Positions 60,813-64,000 of a stretch of 64,000 nt of DNA are shown here, piece after piece. Position 1 is the first letter of the stretch. Each line of letters begins with the position of its first letter. The notes under the pieces are model-generated. The model made no database searches and was not told where the DNA came from. It worked only from the letters and a program-made list of their open reading frames with translations. This DNA is from Pedobacter africanus (lineage in GTDB: Bacteria > Bacteroidota > Bacteroidia > Sphingobacteriales > Sphingobacteriaceae): contig NZ_FWXT01000001.1 in assembly GCF_900176535.1 (NCBI RefSeq), positions 1,550,001 to 1,614,000 of the forward strand, written 5' to 3'. The position numbers and the translations under genes were made by a program.

Positions 60813-61067
60813 ATGAAAAACCGTGCAACACCAAAACCCGGTTCAAAGCAATACAACCCGGAAAAAACAGAGCAGCTAAATACGCCGCAATACCACAGCA
60901 GCACTGATCGCAGAAGCAGCAATGAACTGCCTGCCATCGAAAATCTAAACAATCAGCACGAAACGAAAACGGATAAGCAAGTAAAGGATCAGGATATCCC
61001 TAAAACTGATTTAGGTAATAAACGCAAGGGCAACGAAAAACAACGCGAAAAGATCATTACGCGCTAA
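60813..61067 (+). CDS. Small disordered charged protein (84 residues)
   Basis: An 84-residue protein from the ATG at 60813, MKNRATPKPGSKQYNPEKTE, rich in Asn, Gln, Lys and Pro, ending EKQREKIITR. An ATG 17 codons upstream overlaps the preceding gene and is less likely. Composition is like the gene 16 bases upstream; both may have a similar role, which is unknown. Confidence 0.65.
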   Translation: MKNRATPKPGSKQYNPEKTEQLNTPQYHSSTDRRSSNELPAIENLNNQHETKTDKQVKDQDIPKTDLGNKRKGNEKQREKIITR

Positions 61068-61153
61068 CGGTCTGCTGGTCATCTTGAGGTGCAGGGTGGC
61101 TGCACAGGGTTAATTTAAGATATGCCGTACAGTTTTTGTTAACAAAATGATAA

Positions 61154-61184
61154 TTTACGGTTATCTTAATGTTTCCTAATTTTG
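61154..61184 (+). promoter_or_regulatory. Promoter of the 70-residue gene, near-leaderless
   Basis: An exact -7 TAATTTTG at 61177-61184, with a TTTA at 61154-61157 nineteen bases upstream. The ATG is only five bases after the -7 box, so the mRNA would have almost no leader. Confidence 0.55.
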
Positions 61185-61188
61185 CGAC

Positions 61189-61401
61189 ATGCAGATAGCA
61201 ACCTATGTGGTTTATGAACTGTTGATCAGGCTGAATGAACTGAACGCAGATGTCGGAGACTTTGTTTCCTGCAAAAAAACAGAACAGGGAATTTTGGTAC
61301 AGACTACTTCTGGTCAACTTACCATACCAGAAAGCCTTTATCGCAGGCAATTTGAGAACCCAGCCGAAATCTCGGCAATTGAACTTCTTTCACTATTCTG
61401 A
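61189..61401 (+). CDS. Small protein (70 residues), unknown function
   Basis: A 70-residue soluble protein, MQIATYVVYELLIRLNELNA then a beta-rich second part (GILVQTTSGQLTIPESLY). No family was recognised. It is separated from its neighbours by 121 and 233 bases and has its own promoter. Confidence 0.6.
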   Translation: MQIATYVVYELLIRLNELNADVGDFVSCKKTEQGILVQTTSGQLTIPESLYRRQFENPAEISAIELLSLF

Positions 61402-61491
61402 AATGGGAAACCAGCAAGGCTAATTTTACCGCCTCCAGGAATGATTGAGTGGCATAAGTTGCCTGAGCCTGGTCTACGAGACAGCAGAATA

Positions 61492-61556
61492 ACTGGGTTA
61501 GGGCTCAGTGAAGACTGGGTTAGGGCTTATTGGACTAAAGGGTACCTTTAACCCAG
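61492..61556. repeat. Direct and inverted repeats in the gap before the YeiH gene
   Basis: ACTGGGTTAGGGCT occurs at 61492-61505 and 61514-61527. TAACCCAG at 61549-61556 can pair with CTGGGTTA in either copy, so two exclusive hairpins are possible. The gap of 233 bases around it has no gene. Its role is unknown. Confidence 0.55.
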
Positions 61557-61634
61557 CAAGCCCCAGCCAATCCTCCTGTTAATGCTCTTTTACCCAGAAA
61601 TGTATGTACGAGCGCTAAATCTGCGATTGCTGGC

Positions 61635-62891
61635 TTACTTAAAAAGTAAAAACGCAATGATCAGCGTAACAATGATGTTAAAACCCTGTGCAATTAAAAA
61701 GGCATAAAATGGCTTTTTACTGTTTTTACCAAACAAATCTGCAAAATTCGTTTCCAGTCCGATGCTGGTAAAGGCCAGCGCAAACCACAGTCCCTGTAAA
61801 TTCTTCAGGCTGCCTTTCACCTCGGCATTCACTTCAGCGGGAATAAAAAAAGAAAACAATAGTGACGCTGCTATAAAACCGATCACAAATTTTGGAAAAC
61901 GCTCCCAGATCACTTTCAATGTAGGTTTTGTGGCTTTATCTTTCCCTGCCGGATGCTGGGTATAAGTCCAGTACACTGAAATGGCAAAGGCCGCAATACC
62001 CAACAGCACATTCTGGGAAAATTTCACAATAGTGCTGATCTTTAATGCTTCTTCGCCAACCAGGCTGCCCGAAGCAACCACTGCCCCGGTTGTATCTATA
62101 CTACCACCCAGCCAGGCCCCCGTAACGGCCTGTGGAAAGTTGAAATAAGCTGCAATGTAAGGCATGAAGATCATCATGGGTATGGCGGTAATGAGCACCA
62201 TAGAGATGACATAGGAAAGCTTTTTGGAGTCGCCCTTAATTGCCCCTGAAGTAGCGATTGCGGCTGATACCCCGCAGATGGAAACTGCGCTGGAGATCAT
62301 CATGGTCAGCTCTTCATCTATTTTTAATTTTTTACAGATCCAGAAAGCAAAATACCATACCGAAAGTACAACTACCAGCGCCTGTACAAGTCCCAGAGAA
62401 CCGGCTTTCAGTACATCAGAAAAAATAACACTGGTGCCCAGCAATACCAGCCCTATTTTAACGAACAGCTCTGTAGACAAAGCTGTTTTGAACCATTCCG
62501 GCAGGGTAAAAAAATTGCTGATCAGCAATCCAATGGCAAGACTGAAGATTACAGCTTCCAGGTTTAATGCTTTAACCTGGCTATTGCCCGCCAGAATGAG
62601 GGCAATGATGGTCAGGATGTAGACCACCGGAAAAGTCAGCACTGCGCTTTTTATAGGTTTACCGCTAAGCAAGGCTCCGACTGCGGCAATAACGAGCACA
62701 AAAATAAACTGCAATCCGATGTGGCCCAGGTTGCCAGCCGATAAAACCGTAGAAGAGAGTTCTGTTATATTTTTCCAGCCAAATGCAGGAACAGGCAATA
62801 ACAGCCCTGAAAGCGATAAAATAATGGTTAAAGCACCGAGTATAACGACTACCCAGTCTTCATGAATGTTTAATTTTTTGGTTGCTGACAT
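61635..62891 (-). CDS. YeiH/UPF0324-type putative sulfate exporter
   Basis: A 418-residue membrane protein with about ten to twelve helices. The start at 62891 (MSATKKLNIHEDWVVVILGA) is 20 bases after the oxidoreductase stop; the longer frame overlaps it. The blocks LFVKIGLVLLGTSVIFSDVL, AVSICGVSAAIATSGAI and GAWLGGSIDTTGAVVASGSL are typical of this family, called a putative sulfate exporter after the YeiH group. The substrate is not proven. It may be in one transcript with the upstream oxidoreductase. Confidence 0.9.
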   Translation of the reverse strand: MSATKKLNIHEDWVVVILGALTIILSLSGLLLPVPAFGWKNITELSSTVLSAGNLGHIGLQFIFVLVIAAVGALLSGKPIKSAVLTFPVVYILTIIALILAGNSQVKALNLEAVIFSLAIGLLISNFFTLPEWFKTALSTELFVKIGLVLLGTSVIFSDVLKAGSLGLVQALVVVLSVWYFAFWICKKLKIDEELTMMISSAVSICGVSAAIATSGAIKGDSKKLSYVISMVLITAIPMMIFMPYIAAYFNFPQAVTGAWLGGSIDTTGAVVASGSLVGEEALKISTIVKFSQNVLLGIAAFAISVYWTYTQHPAGKDKATKPTLKVIWERFPKFVIGFIAASLLFSFFIPAEVNAEVKGSLKNLQGLWFALAFTSIGLETNFADLFGKNSKKPFYAFLIAQGFNIIVTLIIAFLLFK

Positions 62892-62910
62892 ATGGTTGAT
62901 TTTGTGTGTT

Positions 62911-64000
62911 TTAAATTTCAATAGAGAAAAGATCTTTTAACGCCCGTTTTGCAGCATGGTAGCCGCACATGCCATGCACCCCCCCTCCCGGAGGTGTAGA
63001 GGATGAACAGAGATAAAGCCCTTTTGCAGAGGTCCGGTAGGGTGAGCTTCTCAGAGCAGGGCGTGTAAAGATCTGCCCCAGGTCAATTACCCCGCCATTG
63101 ATATCGCCTCCAATATAGTTCGGGTTATACGCTTCCATCTGGCCGGTATTCATGGTGTGCCTGGCCAGTATCCTGTCCCTGAAGCCCGGAGCAAACCGTT
63201 CTATCTGCTGTTCAATAGCAGCGGTCATGTCTTTTTCAGAGCCGTTGGGTACGTGGCAATAAGCCCAGGCCGTGTGTTTACCTTCGGGCGCCCTCGACGA
63301 ATCGAACAGGCTTTGCTGTGCAAGTAGTACAAATGGTTTTTCGGCATGTTTCCCCTGCCAGCATTGCTGTTCAGATAAAGTAATTTCTTCGATGGTATTG
63401 CCAATGTGCACTGTACCTGCCTGCCGCGCCTGTGCCGCTGTAAAGGGAATGGCTTCGTCCAGGGCCCAGTCTACCTTAAAAACCCCCATGCCATAACGAT
63501 ACTTTTCCAGCTGCCATTTGTAAAGGGCAGAAAACTTGTGCCCTGCAATCTGCAACAGCTGTTTTGGGGTAACATCAAAAAGTATGGCTTTTGCCGAAGG
63601 CAGTTCATTCAGCGACCCGATAAACCTTCCTGTTTCAATCCTGCCACCTATGGCTATAAAATAGGAAGCCAATGCACTGGCAATGGCGGCCGAACCGCCC
63701 AGCGGGATGGGCCACCCTTTTAAGTGGGCTGCGGTCATCAGCACCAAACCTATAGCCGAGGTAGTAAGGTTAGCTAAGGGCTGTATGGAATGGGCAGCCA
63801 TTCCTGCCCATAAGCCCCGCGCAGCCTGGGTTTTAAAACGCTTGGCCAGAAAAGAAGCTGAGGTAAGGGCGTTTAGCCCAAATCTGGCCATTGCCAGGGG
63901 ATGTTTGGGAAAATGTAACGGTCCGAGCACATCAGCCGCAATATCGGGCCAATCCTTCACCAAAGGCTTTATCAGCTTCAGATAGGCTTGTTCATCCTGG
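62911..64000 (-). CDS. FAD-dependent oxidoreductase (phytoene desaturase-like), N-terminus beyond the window
   Basis: The frame is open to the right edge, so about 363 residues of the C-terminal part are seen and the FAD-binding start is missing. The end block GLYLCSSSTPPGGGVHGMCG followed by HAAKRAL is typical of the phytoene desaturase/NAD(P)-FAD oxidoreductase group. Other family parts are GVHFPKHPLAMARFG-like (LHFPKHPLAMARFG) and DINGGVIDLGQIFTRP. The substrate is unknown. A frame start at 63963 is an artefact of the cut, with a TTG codon. Confidence 0.88.
   Translation of the reverse strand, partial: QDEQAYLKLIKPLVKDWPDIAADVLGPLHFPKHPLAMARFGLNALTSASFLAKRFKTQAARGLWAGMAAHSIQPLANLTTSAIGLVLMTAAHLKGWPIPLGGSAAIASALASYFIAIGGRIETGRFIGSLNELPSAKAILFDVTPKQLLQIAGHKFSALYKWQLEKYRYGMGVFKVDWALDEAIPFTAAQARQAGTVHIGNTIEEITLSEQQCWQGKHAEKPFVLLAQQSLFDSSRAPEGKHTAWAYCHVPNGSEKDMTAAIEQQIERFAPGFRDRILARHTMNTGQMEAYNPNYIGGDINGGVIDLGQIFTRPALRSSPYRTSAKGLYLCSSSTPPGGGVHGMCGYHAAKRALKDLFSIEI

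Noticed and set aside
61441..61500. tRNA-like look of the sequence after the 70-residue gene
   Set aside because: No T-loop consensus, no acceptor stem pairing and no anticodon stem could be formed.
1..64000. CRISPR arrays or insertion sequences
   Set aside because: No regularly spaced repeats and no transposase genes were found; the Rpn-type protein alone is not evidence for a transposon.

Overview
The window looks like a chromosome segment of a Bacteroidetes bacterium of the family Sphingobacteriaceae, most likely Pedobacter or a close relative. The evidence is a SusC/SusD pair with a FecR/ECF-sigma regulator, DUF4998, DUF4959 and DUF6266 proteins, short or absent leaders, and promoters that fit the Bacteroidetes consensus TTTG-N19-21-TAnnTTTG at several places. 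No rRNA, tRNA, CRISPR array, insertion sequence or complete prophage was seen. The genus is an inference from gene content.

Layout. 1-9837: a minus-strand polysaccharide-utilization-type locus, with ECF sigma, FecR, SusC with an STN domain, SusD and two surface lipoproteins; the last is cut by the left edge. 9944-18238: housekeeping genes (pseudouridine synthase, panB, carA, an ABC-2 exporter, aquaporin, enolase, a DivIC-like protein, a TRIC-type channel). 18251-22499: a large VWA-like membrane protein, a divergent YafK-type L,D-transpeptidase, and a DUF4998 lipoprotein whose C-terminal half resembles a PL7 lyase fold. 22646-26058: fabG and a polyamine pair (agmatine deiminase, N-carbamoylputrescine amidase) with a subclass B1 metallo-beta-lactamase gene between them. 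26106-32334: a CWC protein, nrdA-nrdB, an RlpA-type protein, msrB and sucD. 32417-37468: a TMEM175-like channel, a binding protein, and a minus-strand run of small hydrolases.

37789-46722: a plus-strand envelope block with a TPR histidine kinase, PAP2 phosphatase, NodB-like deacetylase, an MprF-like lysyl-phosphatidylglycerol synthase/flippase, a two-domain VirJ/AcvB-like hydrolase, and a response regulator/histidine kinase pair. 46779-52933: an outer-membrane beta-barrel protein, then a siderophore-type TonB receptor with a PepSY membrane protein. 52969-54927: an LTA-synthase-like phosphotransferase.

54943-57754: a small minus-strand cassette of two DUF6266 genes (one a pseudogene) around a holin-like membrane protein and a CHAP hydrolase, plus two small proteins. 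57858-61401: accessory genes (SRPBCC, Rpn-type nuclease, two single-domain response regulators, two disordered proteins, a 70-residue protein). 61635-64000: a YeiH-type transporter and an FAD oxidoreductase cut by the right edge.

Most interesting points: a possible antisense small RNA over the susC leader, the beta-lactamase inside the polyamine genes, the MprF/VirJ pair with phospholipid enzymes, and the DUF6266/holin/CHAP cassette.
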